Assembly: GCA_036266845.1 (NCBI GenBank) | Contig: DATAXI010000171.1 | Location: 1-6,724 of the forward strand | DNA from: DATAXI01 sp036266845 | Lineage (GTDB): Bacteria > Verrucomicrobiota > Verrucomicrobiia > Chthoniobacterales > Chthoniobacteraceae | Length of the DNA stretch: 6,724 nucleotides | Direction: 5' to 3' | Shown: positions 1 through 6,151 of the stretch, piece after piece | How positions within the stretch are numbered: the first letter of the stretch is position 1 | How the letters are laid out: the number at the start of each line of letters is the position of its first letter | The notes under the pieces: generated by a model | Database searches by the model: none | What the model was told of the DNA's origin: nothing | The model's input: only the letters and a program-made list of their open reading frames with translations | Translations under genes and position numbers: made by a program

Positions 1-112
1 AAAGAAGGTAACTCACTTCAAAGGAGTTATTCAGCAAAAGCAAGGCGGTGGAGCGGGCTTCTTCCTTACCCCCACCGGAAGCGGCTCGGTGGTTGTAGGC
101 CCCGTATCGTAA
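1..112 (+). CDS. C-terminal end of an unidentified protein (partial)
   Basis: This is the end of a gene that begins left of the window; its reading frame starts at base 2 and stops with TAA at 110-112. The 36 visible residues contain a central GVIQQKQGGGAGFFLTPTGS stretch followed by a short Val-rich end (VVVGPVS). The Gly-, Ser- and Val-rich tail with a GV-x-QK then GFF-L pattern looks like the closing beta-strands of large secreted or surface proteins that I remember from Verrucomicrobiota, but this is recollection and not a domain assignment. A competing frame (frame 1) is also open through 339, but its translation is arginine- and cysteine-rich and runs into the tRNA antisense, so it is less credible. 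Function unknown. Confidence 0.55.
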   Translation, partial: KKVTHFKGVIQQKQGGGAGFFLTPTGSGSVVVGPVS

Positions 113-312
113 GCGTACCTCCGGGAGGGTTGGAGCGCCTGTCCGCGGAATCTCTCTCCTGTGATTTCCGCAAAATCTTTACCGTGATGAGCACGGACAA
201 AAGTCATAATCCCTTTGCTTACACGGGTACGCTATCGCATTGCATTTTTCCTTACCCGGAATGCCGCCCGCGGGTGGAACGCCCAACCCTGTATCCCCCA
301 TCTTCATCAGAG
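113..312. other. Non-coding region with four inverted repeats
   Basis: These 200 bases lie between the end of the plus-strand protein and the 3' end of the minus-strand tRNA, so two transcription units converge here. I see no credible gene. Inverted repeats: GCGGAATC (145-152) against GATTTCCGC (163-171) with one bulged base, followed by AAAATCTTT, which could act as a weak plus-strand terminator; CCGTG/CACGG around a 5-base loop (182-196); CGGGTA (224-229) against TACCCG (253-258); and the near-perfect palindrome CCGCCCGCGGGTGG (264-277). None has a long T-tract on either strand, so a classical intrinsic terminator is not proven. Confidence 0.4.
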
Positions 313-385
313 AGCCAACGACGGGATTCGAACCCGTGACCTGCTGATTACGAATCAGCTGCTCTACCAACTGAGCTACATTGGC
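313..385 (-). tRNA. trnT-CGU: tRNA-Thr (anticodon CGU)
   Basis: On the minus strand the 73 bases fold as a complete tRNA. The acceptor GCCAATG pairs with CGTTGGC (one T-G wobble). The D stem is GCTC/GAGC with loop AGTTGGTA, the anticodon stem is GCTGA/TCAGC with loop TTCGTAA, the variable loop is AGGTC, and the T arm is ACGGG-TTCGAAT-CCCGT. The anticodon CGT occupies window bases 350-352 and reads the threonine codon ACG. The CCA tail is not encoded: the bases after the discriminator T read CTC, so CCA must be added by nucleotidyltransferase. The gene lies 104 bases downstream of the ABC permease on the same strand. I see no convincing promoter or T-rich terminator next to it, so read-through from the exporter operon is possible. 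Confidence 0.97.
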
Positions 386-489
386 GTTTTTCTGAAGTGA
401 TCCGGAGGAAATTTGCCGGGTTGTGACTTTGCGCAGAACCGGGGCTTTGGCAAGTGGATTCTTTGCCGGGAAATAGCCGCCTTCCCCGC

Positions 490-1671
490 TCACTCCTGGA
501 TGCGGCTCAGGAGGTATGCGGCGCCGGCGCAGGAGACGAAAGCGCCGGCAAACATGAAGAGGAGATCGCCCGCGATGAAGCCAAAACCCGCGTTCTGCAT
601 ATTGACCAGCCGGAAGGCGTGGCAGAAGTGCGTCAGGGGGAAGGTCTCGGATATCATCTGGATGGCGGGAGGCAATTGCTCCAGCGGGGAAAAGGCGCCC
701 GAAAGCATGAGGACCGGCAGCAGGTAAAAGACGGCAAACTGGATGGCTTGCGTCTGCGTCTGGCAAAAGGCGGAGATCAGCAGGCCGAGGCCAAGCGAGC
801 AGCAGAGGAAAAGGAAACAGATGAGGCTAAGGGCTCCGATGTGCTGGAATTGGGTGCCGAAATAGAACCGGGCCACGCCCACGGCCATCGCGATCAGGAA
901 TATGGACAGCGCCAGGTAGGGGAGCACCTTGCCCACCACAATCTCCGACCGGCGCAGGGAGGTGACGATCAATTGGTAAAGCGTGCCGGACTCGCGCTCG
1001 CGCGTGATGGTGCAGGCCATCAGGGTGACGGTGAGCAGTTGCAGGATGAGCCCGATGATGCCGGGGATGACGTAATCGATGAACCGTTCGTTGGGGTTGT
1101 AGAGTTTCGTGGTATTGATGGCCCACTGGACCATGGCGGAGCCGAATTCTTCCTGCACCGATTTTGGCAGTTTCTCGCCCATGTCGATGACCTCCACGGG
1201 GAGGTTGTCGATCATGGTGTCCTGCTGCGCTTTCTGGAAGTCGCCGAGTGATTTTTGCAATTCGCCCGCGATCTCCTCGCCGGTGCTGGTATCGCTGGCG
1301 TCCACGTAGAGCTGGAGCGGTACGGGCTTGCCGTTTTTCAGCCCCTGGCTCCAGCCGTGCGGGATGATGAGGCTGCCCATCACATGCTCGCGCAGCAGGT
1401 CGGGCACATCGGGCGCGTTCGCGGGCCGGGGCTGCCATTGGTAGGTATCCTTGCCTGCGATGGATTTCGCGAAGGCCTGGCTCGCATCGCTCCGGTCGCG
1501 GTCCTGGATGGACATCGGCACGCCGGTGACGGAGCTGTTATCAAACGCATAGCCGAAGATGAGCGTCAGCAGCGGCGGCAGGACGATGACGAGGATCAGG
1601 ATGCGTTTGTCCCGCAGGATGTGCAGGGCCTCCTTGTACGCCACGCTGAATGTGCCGGACAGATTAAGCAT
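490..1671 (-). CDS. ABC-2 type transporter permease
   Basis: This 393-residue inner-membrane protein is the channel subunit of an ABC-2 exporter of the YhhJ/YbhS/DrrB type; the substrate (drug, lipid, polymer or other) cannot be read from the sequence. Layout: a cytoplasmic N-terminus with a conserved-looking KEALHILRDKR segment, TM1 at about 23-42, a large soluble extracytoplasmic domain at about 43-198, then five more hydrophobic segments near 200-221, 248-268, 276-300, 308-327 and 366-388. The family hallmark between TM2 and TM3 is present: RERESGTLYQLIVTSLRRSE (about 224-243), the cytoplasmic segment that contacts the ATPase. The reading frame stays open upstream to 2058, but that extension is antisense-like, Arg/Pro/Ser-rich sequence inside the ATPase gene. 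The start at 1671 is preferred because GGAGG sits 6 bases before it and it overlaps the ATPase end by 8 bases. Length and topology are normal for the family. Confidence 0.93.
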   Translation of the reverse strand: MLNLSGTFSVAYKEALHILRDKRILILVIVLPPLLTLIFGYAFDNSSVTGVPMSIQDRDRSDASQAFAKSIAGKDTYQWQPRPANAPDVPDLLREHVMGSLIIPHGWSQGLKNGKPVPLQLYVDASDTSTGEEIAGELQKSLGDFQKAQQDTMIDNLPVEVIDMGEKLPKSVQEEFGSAMVQWAINTTKLYNPNERFIDYVIPGIIGLILQLLTVTLMACTITRERESGTLYQLIVTSLRRSEIVVGKVLPYLALSIFLIAMAVGVARFYFGTQFQHIGALSLICFLFLCCSLGLGLLISAFCQTQTQAIQFAVFYLLPVLMLSGAFSPLEQLPPAIQMISETFPLTHFCHAFRLVNMQNAGFGFIAGDLLFMFAGAFVSCAGAAYLLSRIQE

Positions 1672-2626
1672 CGGCGGCCTCCGGCTGGGTATGCAGCATG
1701 GCGTGGTAGCCTTGGGAGTAGGCTTTGAAGACGTCTTCCATATCCGGCTCCACCCAGCGATGGCCCCGCAGGGCGGCTTCGCGGAATGGCCACGCCGCCT
1801 GCCATTGAGCCAGCAGCCCGGCGGCATCGCCGGCATAGACCCGGGCGCGTCCACTGCGCAGGGATACACCCAGGACGCCCGGCGCGGCGCGCAATACGGC
1901 CAGGGCGGGCATGATTGGCTCCACCTCCAGCTCGAGCAATTTTCCGGCAAAGCTCTCCTTGAGGCCTTGCGGCGAGTTCTTGACCAGCAGCCGCCCTTGA
2001 TCGATGAAACCGACCTCCGTGCAGCGCTCGGCCTCATCCATATAATGCGTGGTAACAAAGATGGTGGTGCCCTTGCTGCTCAAGTCATAAAGCAGGTCCC
2101 ACATCTGCTGGCGGTGCACGGGGTCCAGGCCGGAGGTCGGCTCGTCCAGAAAGAGGAGCAGCGGCTCGTGGATGAGCGCGCACGCCACGGCAAGGAGCTG
2201 TTTCATGCCGCCGGAGAGGCTGCCGGCGCGCGCGTTCTTTTTTCCCGCGATATCAGTCTCGCACAGCAGCCGCGCGATCCGCTGCTCCATCGCAGCCTTA
2301 GGCACCCGGTAGGCTCCCCCGAAGAAGCGCAGGTTTTCCAGGACGGTCAGGTCCGGGTAAAGGCTGAATTTCTGCGCCACGTACCCAAACTTTGGCCGGA
2401 TGTCATAGCGGTCCCGCCAGATGTCGCGTCCGGCGATGCGCCCGGTCCCTTCGCTCGGGCGCGTCAGACCGCACAGCATTCGCATGGTGGTGGTCTTGCC
2501 GGCTCCGTTCGCACCCAGGAATCCGAATATCTGCCCGGGCGCAATCGTCATGGAAATATGGTCCACGGCAACGGTGGGGCCAAAGGTCTTGCGCAGGTTA
2601 TCGAGGACGATGATGGGCTCGGGCAC
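1664..2626 (-). CDS. ABC transporter ATP-binding protein (ABC-2 exporter)
   Basis: This 320-residue cytoplasmic ATPase drives the exporter encoded by the overlapping downstream permease gene. All nucleotide-binding motifs are intact: Walker A GANGAGKTT (38-46), Q-loop Gln85 in YVAQKFSLY, signature LSGGM (137-141), Walker B LLLFLDEP with catalytic Glu162, D-loop SGLD (165-168) and switch His194 in TTH. The region after about 225 (LELEVEP... ending in MEDVFKAYSQG) is the C-terminal extension typical of the CcmA/DrrA-like ATPases paired with ABC-2 permeases. The start is GTG at 2626; an in-frame TAA lies 12 bases upstream and no better start exists that keeps the N-terminal IIVLDNLRKTFG strand. 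No Shine-Dalgarno sequence precedes it (TAATTTCTTCCC), so initiation may be leaderless or SD-independent. No HlyD-type adaptor, second permease or regulator is visible nearby. Confidence 0.96.
   Translation of the reverse strand: MPEPIIVLDNLRKTFGPTVAVDHISMTIAPGQIFGFLGANGAGKTTTMRMLCGLTRPSEGTGRIAGRDIWRDRYDIRPKFGYVAQKFSLYPDLTVLENLRFFGGAYRVPKAAMEQRIARLLCETDIAGKKNARAGSLSGGMKQLLAVACALIHEPLLLFLDEPTSGLDPVHRQQMWDLLYDLSSKGTTIFVTTHYMDEAERCTEVGFIDQGRLLVKNSPQGLKESFAGKLLELEVEPIMPALAVLRAAPGVLGVSLRSGRARVYAGDAAGLLAQWQAAWPFREAALRGHRWVEPDMEDVFKAYSQGYHAMLHTQPEAADA
1678..1682 (-). promoter_or_regulatory. Ribosome binding site of the ABC permease
   Basis: On the minus strand a full GGAGG lies 6 bases before the ATG at 1671, inside the last codons of the ATPase gene. 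It fixes the permease start against the longer open frame and points to translational coupling through the 8-base overlap ATGCTTAA. Confidence 0.8.
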
Positions 2627-2634
2627 GGGAAGAA

Positions 2635-2663
2635 ATTATGAATTATGAAGCAGAGATTATGAA
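2635..2663 (-). promoter_or_regulatory. Phased TTATGAA repeat with three -10-like hexamers for the exporter operon
   Basis: The heptamer TTATGAA occurs at 2636-2642, 2643-2649 and 2657-2663, so the copies start 7 and 14 bases apart, with one degenerate heptad between (GCAGAGA). Read on the minus strand, each copy supplies CATAAT, a 5-of-6 match to the -10 box, at 2635-2640, 2642-2647 and 2656-2661. Transcripts from these would begin about 2, 9 or 22 bases before the ATPase GTG. No good -35 box is placed for any of them; a TTGTCA is present on this strand (2686-2691) but 25 bases from the nearest -10. The repeat is certain; the promoter role is inference. Confidence 0.35.
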
Positions 2664-2685
2664 AGGGTCCAGTTTTCCGGGCGAA

Positions 2686-2714
2686 TTGACAACATTTCGG
2701 CGGCTTCGTAGCGT
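2686..2714 (+). promoter_or_regulatory. Possible sigma70-type promoter for the secreted-protein/barrel pair
   Basis: A perfect TTGACA (2686-2691) is followed after 17 bases by TAGCGT (2709-2714), which matches only three of six -10 positions. If used, transcription would begin at about 2721, essentially at the ATG at 2722, giving a leaderless or nearly leaderless message. The spacing is ideal but the -10 is poor, so this is tentative. Confidence 0.35.
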
Positions 2715-2721
2715 CCGGGGC

Positions 2722-3714
2722 ATGTCCCGCAATTGCCTGTTCGCCGTTATCCTCAGCGTGATCTCCCTGGCCCCCTGCCTCCATGCGGATCCCGCGGGGG
2801 AGCTGGCTGCCTCCTCCGTGTTTCCCCCGGTGGACTTAAACGCGCTCGCGGGTGGCAGGGTCCTCACCGCGCGCGGCGCTTCGCTTTCCTCAACGCGGGA
2901 TATGTCCGTGCAGGCGCTGTACCTGGTGCATGCGCCCGTCGCCCGCGCCGTGGAGCTGCACCGGAACTGGGATGCCCAGCGGCACCCGGAATTGAAGGTG
3001 TACCTGCACCACGATTTTTCCACCCATCCCACAATCGCCGATTTCTCGCTTCCGCTCCCGGGCAACTCCGCGGTGAAAAAGCTGATGGCCGCCACGGCAA
3101 AGCTCCCGTCGATGGACGATCTCCAACTGAGCAAGGCCGAGGCCGGCATGTACAAAGGCGGGGGCGATTCCGCGGCGCGGGATTTCTGGACCCAGGTGCT
3201 GTTCAAGCGGGCAACCGCTTTCCTGAGCCGCGGCCTCGCGGGCGAGCCGGCCTATGAATCCGCGGATGGAGCCGCCCGTGTCTCGGAAGAGGTGAGCCGC
3301 CTGCTGGGCGCGCAGCCAAAGCTGCGGGCAGCCTTTCGCCCCATCATCGAGAAATCGCCGCTGGGCGGCGGTGTGGGCTCGTTGCCGCTCTCGCCGTATT
3401 GGGAATTGTTCGATGTGGAAGGCGAGGGTGCATTCTCGCTCGGCGCATCCTGCAATACAGCGGTGGGGGATGGCGCGCAGATGCTCGATCTCCAATACTA
3501 CGCGAGCGGCGGCTACTACGTTTACTTTACGCTCTATCAGCTCTGGCCCGTGTCCGTCGGCGGCAAGCCGGCTACTCTCGTGTGGCGCGTGGATTCGCTC
3601 TCCTCGCTTTCATTCAGCGATCTCGGGCCGTTTGACCGCAAGGGCGCCGGCGTGGCGATGATGCGCGATATCGAGCGGATGGTCGGCTTCTTCCAAAAGG
3701 ACTCCGGGCGATGA
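2722..3714 (+). CDS. Secreted/periplasmic protein of unknown function
   Basis: I do not recognise the family. The 330-residue product starts with a signal peptide: Arg3, a hydrophobic core CLFAVILSVISLAP (5-18), then probable cleavage after Ala22 (CLHA|DP). The LAPC around Cys19 is not a proper lipobox because Pro precedes the Cys. The mature part has no further membrane segment. Notable stretches are MSVQALYLVHAPVARAVELH (61-80), LKVYLHHDF (91-99), a basic and helical 150-210 region, and a C-terminal part rich in Tyr and Trp (YYASGGYYVYFTLYQLWPV, 259-277; VWRVDSLSS, 287-295) that looks like beta-sheet. A longer frame opens at 2638, but those 28 extra residues would hide the signal peptide and overlap the heptad repeat, so ATG 2722 is chosen; only GGGG precedes it as a weak ribosome site. 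The gene overlaps the next one by ATGA, implying coupled translation with a predicted outer-membrane barrel. Confidence 0.8.
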   Translation: MSRNCLFAVILSVISLAPCLHADPAGELAASSVFPPVDLNALAGGRVLTARGASLSSTRDMSVQALYLVHAPVARAVELHRNWDAQRHPELKVYLHHDFSTHPTIADFSLPLPGNSAVKKLMAATAKLPSMDDLQLSKAEAGMYKGGGDSAARDFWTQVLFKRATAFLSRGLAGEPAYESADGAARVSEEVSRLLGAQPKLRAAFRPIIEKSPLGGGVGSLPLSPYWELFDVEGEGAFSLGASCNTAVGDGAQMLDLQYYASGGYYVYFTLYQLWPVSVGGKPATLVWRVDSLSSLSFSDLGPFDRKGAGVAMMRDIERMVGFFQKDSGR

Positions 3715-4781
3715 CGCGGCCCCTTATTGCGGCGCTGCTTTTGCTGGCGCCGGCGGCGTTGCGCGCAGGCGAGGCGACGGAGGCGTCCGCGATGGCCAGT
3801 TCCACGGAGGCGGCGGTGGAACCATCGGAAACCTCCACGCCGTCGAATCTCAAGCCCTCCTTCGAATTGAATGGCGATACCTCCTACGTCGGCGGGGCGC
3901 GGACCAATTTCGGCTCCGGCTCGACGGGCACGGTAACGGAGGAAAGGACAGATGCGCGGGCAGTTCTGGGCGTGGAGGAAAACGACGGACCCATCTACCG
4001 CTTCGGCCTCGCATATCAGCGTTATTCCTTCGGGTTCTCAAAGGCCTCCCCAATGCCTGATGAGCTGGAAGGCGAATACCTGGTGGCGGGGGTGGATTTC
4101 GAGGTGTTGAACTCCTGGCTCGTGCGGGTCGAGGCGGACCCGGGCTTCTACGATAACGGCCGCGACATCGGCTTCCGGGATTTCAATGTGCCGTTTGAGA
4201 TCGGCGGCTCGTACATCGCAAGCGAGACGCTGCAATGGGCCGTGGGCCTGGAGGTGGATATCAACCGGCAAATCCCCGTCTTCCCGGCCATCGGCGTGCG
4301 CTGGGCCATCAATGATCAATGGGTGCTGGACGCCATCCTCCCTACGCCGAGGCTGGAGTATCAATGGAGCAAGAATCTGACACTCTATCTCGGGGGCGAT
4401 CTCGATGATGGCACCTACCGCATGGATCCCGGACCCGGCCCGGCCCGATATACCACCACCACCACGACAGTTTCCCAGAGAAAACTGGCCGGTTACTCGA
4501 TCATACCCCCTAATGGACCCACCCCGATCTATACGACCGTCACCTCGACCGAAACAAAGAGAACCCCGGTGCGCAACTCCCCCGCGGCGGGTTCGATCGT
4601 CGAGTACGACGAGGCTCGGATCGGCGCGGGCTTGAGCTGGAAGGCTGCCAAAGGCGTGACGCTGGAGATGGAAGGCGGTTACCTGCCGTTCCGGGAATTT
4701 GATTTTCACCGGTCCAGCGTGCACTTCAGCAATGACGACGGCGCAGCCTACGGCCAGATGTCGCTGAACACACAGTTTTAG
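3711..4781 (+). CDS. Predicted outer-membrane beta-barrel protein
   Basis: This 356-residue protein carries a signal peptide (MTRPLIAALLLLAPAALRA, cleavage near Ala19), an Ala/Glu/Ser/Thr-rich linker to about 47, then alternating amphipathic beta-strands ending in MSLNTQF. The terminal Phe is the usual recognition signal for the BAM assembly machinery. Strand-like segments include FELNGDTSYVGG (51-62), YRFGLAYQRYSFGF (96-109), YLVAGVDFEVLNSWLVRVEA (123-142), WAVGLEVDI (176-184) and LEYQWSKNLTLYLGGDL (215-231). The LPTPRLEYQW region and overall size resemble DUF6268-type barrels as I remember them, an unverified match. Residues 238-296 form a Thr/Pro-rich insertion, including six consecutive Thr codons at 4452-4469, probably a long surface loop. 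Start: ATG in the ATGA overlap with the previous gene, with AAGGA 9 bases upstream. Pore, adhesin or assembly roles are all possible; I cannot choose. Confidence 0.82.
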   Translation: MTRPLIAALLLLAPAALRAGEATEASAMASSTEAAVEPSETSTPSNLKPSFELNGDTSYVGGARTNFGSGSTGTVTEERTDARAVLGVEENDGPIYRFGLAYQRYSFGFSKASPMPDELEGEYLVAGVDFEVLNSWLVRVEADPGFYDNGRDIGFRDFNVPFEIGGSYIASETLQWAVGLEVDINRQIPVFPAIGVRWAINDQWVLDAILPTPRLEYQWSKNLTLYLGGDLDDGTYRMDPGPGPARYTTTTTTVSQRKLAGYSIIPPNGPTPIYTTVTSTETKRTPVRNSPAAGSIVEYDEARIGAGLSWKAAKGVTLEMEGGYLPFREFDFHRSSVHFSNDDGAAYGQMSLNTQF

Positions 4782-4951
4782 AGCGCTTTCGCCTTTAGTC
4801 TAAACCGCCGCGATCTCAAGGGTCGAAGGCCCATCTCATAAGAGTCTGGCGTGCAGCGAGGTACGAGCGTAACCCCAGGTACTCAAACAACTGGCGCCAA
4901 GCCCCAGCGGCGCGCGAGAGACTCGCGACAAACCAAATAGAGCGATGCTCT
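4782..4951. repeat. Hairpin-rich intergenic element between convergent genes
   Basis: No gene is credible here. The stretch is packed with small inverted repeats: TTTAGTCTAAA (4794-4804), GGGTC-GAA-GGCCC (4820-4832, one T-G wobble), GCGCC/GGCGC around a 10-base loop (4894-4913), the perfect CGCGAG-AGA-CTCGCG (4913-4927) and the perfect AGAGC-GAT-GCTCT (4939-4951), which ends on the first base of the methyltransferase stop codon. None is followed by a T-tract. The minus-strand text CCTGGGGTTACGCTCGTACC and onward resembles dispersed intergenic repeats that I recall from planctomycete and verrucomicrobial genomes; this cannot be confirmed from one copy. It may also serve as a two-way transcription stop. 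Confidence 0.4.
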
Positions 4952-6039
4952 CAGCCAACCCCAAGGGCGCTGCCGGCATCGCGGGCGTACTGAAATCCGG
5001 CCAGCGGCGGCCCTGGCGGGATTCCGCGCGAAACCCCCAGCACCTGGAAGGACGTCCCGAGCATCTCCGGGTGCAACAGGGTCTTCAGCCCGCGGGTCTG
5101 CTGCGCGGTGGGCGCGTGCTCCGCAAAGATGCGCGCCACCAGCCCGGTGAGAAAATGGTGTTGATCCGTATAGCCGGCCAGGTCCATCCCCGCTGCCAGG
5201 AAAGCTTCCGTCACCGTCGTGAAATCCACATGCGCCGTCAGGTCCCGGCTGCCCGGCTCCCCCAGCGGGTCCAGGCCCTTGGTGTGGCGGGCGTAACATT
5301 GCAGCGTCCCCTGCTTGCGCTCCGGCGCGTAATAACGGGCGCGCGGAAAGCCGTAATCGACGGCCAGCGCCCAGCCGCGCTCGATCTTCGGAGCCAGCGC
5401 CGCCGCCCACCGCGGCGCGGCCAGGCTGATCTCGGTGGTGTATCCTTCCACCCGCGGGATGTACTCCAGCGCGGATGCCAGCGAGTCCGCCGTCTGCTCC
5501 GCCCATTGCAGCTCCGGCGTCACACAAAGCTCCCGCCAGTTTCCATCGCGGAATCTCACCAGGTGCACGGGAAAAGCGTCGATCAGTTCATTGGAAAAAT
5601 GGACGCCGGCGAAAGGCGCCACCTCCTCCAGCGCGTTCGACCACGTCACCGGATACCCTTCCAGCCGCTTCCCCTGCCGCTGTCGCAGCGCGGGCAGGCC
5701 CTCCACGATTTCGTATTGTAACGCCTCGAAAAAATCCGGCGCTTCCGCCCGGCACCACGCCAGCACATCCGCCGCAAAGGTCCCATCGTGCGCTCCCTGC
5801 TCGATGATCGTGAATCGCCCCGGCCGGCCCAGCCGCTCCCACATCTCGCGGAATTGCCACGCAAGCAATTCCCCAAAAATCACCCCCACGCTCACATTGG
5901 TAAAAAAATCCCCGCCTCTCCCCAGCTCCGCATGGCCGCCGCCGTAATACCCATGCTCCGGATGGTAAAGCGCCAGCTCCATGAAATCGCGAAACGTCAC
6001 CGTGCCGCGCTCGGCGAGGATTGCCTGGATGGGGTTCAT
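4951..6039 (-). CDS. SAM-dependent methyltransferase, MidA/NDUFAF7 family
   Basis: The 362-residue cytoplasmic protein belongs to the COG1565/DUF185 family. In mitochondria the relative NDUFAF7 dimethylates an arginine of a complex I subunit; the bacterial substrate is not established. Family landmarks appear in order: FRDFMELALYHPEHGYY (16-32), GGDFFTNVSVGVIFGELLA (42-60), the SAM-binding loop IIEQGAHDGTFAADVL (78-93), HFSNELIDAFPVH (147-159), AVDYGFPRARYYAPERKQGT (226-245) and SRDLTAHVDFT (264-274). The length is normal for the family. The open frame extends 45 codons upstream to 6174, but that part is Arg/Ala-rich, includes a DNA duplication and runs into the divergent gene; ATG 6039 fits the usual MidA N-terminus. 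No Shine-Dalgarno sequence is present (TTTTCCTCCCA precedes it). The C-terminal tail after about 345 is Gly/Ala-rich and abuts the hairpin element. Confidence 0.93.
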   Translation of the reverse strand: MNPIQAILAERGTVTFRDFMELALYHPEHGYYGGGHAELGRGGDFFTNVSVGVIFGELLAWQFREMWERLGRPGRFTIIEQGAHDGTFAADVLAWCRAEAPDFFEALQYEIVEGLPALRQRQGKRLEGYPVTWSNALEEVAPFAGVHFSNELIDAFPVHLVRFRDGNWRELCVTPELQWAEQTADSLASALEYIPRVEGYTTEISLAAPRWAAALAPKIERGWALAVDYGFPRARYYAPERKQGTLQCYARHTKGLDPLGEPGSRDLTAHVDFTTVTEAFLAAGMDLAGYTDQHHFLTGLVARIFAEHAPTAQQTRGLKTLLHPEMLGTSFQVLGVSRGIPPGPPLAGFQYARDAGSALGVG

Positions 6040-6151
6040 TGGGAGGAAAATCCGCGCCCCTCGTGTTATCCGCGCCCCCCGCGATGCGCAAGCCCGCCGG
6101 GGAGGCGGCACTTGCGCCGGGGCGATCCGGTGATAAGCTCCCCCTTTTGCA
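6040..6151. promoter_or_regulatory. Divergent intergenic region between methyltransferase and PBP genes
   Basis: Both genes must be started from these 112 bases unless more distant promoters exist. The plus-strand candidate is GATAAG (6132-6137), four of six matches to a -10; the minus-strand candidate is GATAAC (6065-6070), also four of six and about 12 bases upstream of a likely start site near 6058. Neither has a convincing -35. No Shine-Dalgarno sequence precedes either start codon. Confidence 0.3.
6050..6078. repeat. 11-base direct repeat ATCCGCGCCCC, 18-base period
   Basis: ATCCGCGCCCC occurs at 6050-6060 and again at 6068-6078, just upstream of the methyltransferase start and over its likely leader. 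The repeat could be a paired protein-binding site or a chance local duplication in GC-rich DNA. Confidence 0.6.

Noticed and set aside
313..385. tRNA as an integration (att) site for a mobile element
   Set aside because: No second copy of the tRNA 3' end and no integrase or other mobile gene is present in the window.
215..400. Plus-strand frame giving NDGIRTRDLLITNQLLYQLS
   Set aside because: This is the antisense of the tRNA-Thr gene, a well-known source of false proteins in databases.
179..766. Minus-strand 195-codon frame giving NVAQLVEQLIRNQQVTGSNP
   Set aside because: It is a translation through the tRNA itself plus the end of the permease in the wrong frame; the same false peptide recurs in many databases.
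454..1251. Plus-strand 265-codon frame opposite the permease
   Set aside because: Highly charged antisense shadow (Asp/Glu/Gly/Gln-rich) of a real membrane-protein gene.
1672..2058. N-terminal extension of the permease into the ATPase gene
   Set aside because: The extension is Arg/Pro/Ser-rich out-of-frame ATPase sequence, and the ATG at 1671 has a perfect ribosome site.
1559..2641. Long plus-strand frame (360 codons) opposite the ABC genes
   Set aside because: It mirrors the ATPase and permease genes, whose motifs are intact; the translation has no recognisable domain and a Gln/Gly/Arg-rich antisense composition.
2638..2721. Earlier start for the secreted protein
   Set aside because: It would bury a clear signal peptide 28 residues inside the protein and place the start within the heptad repeat.
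2776..2781. Lipoprotein signal around LAPC in the secreted protein
   Set aside because: Pro at the position before Cys does not fit the lipobox; a normal signal peptidase I site (CLHA|DP) follows directly.
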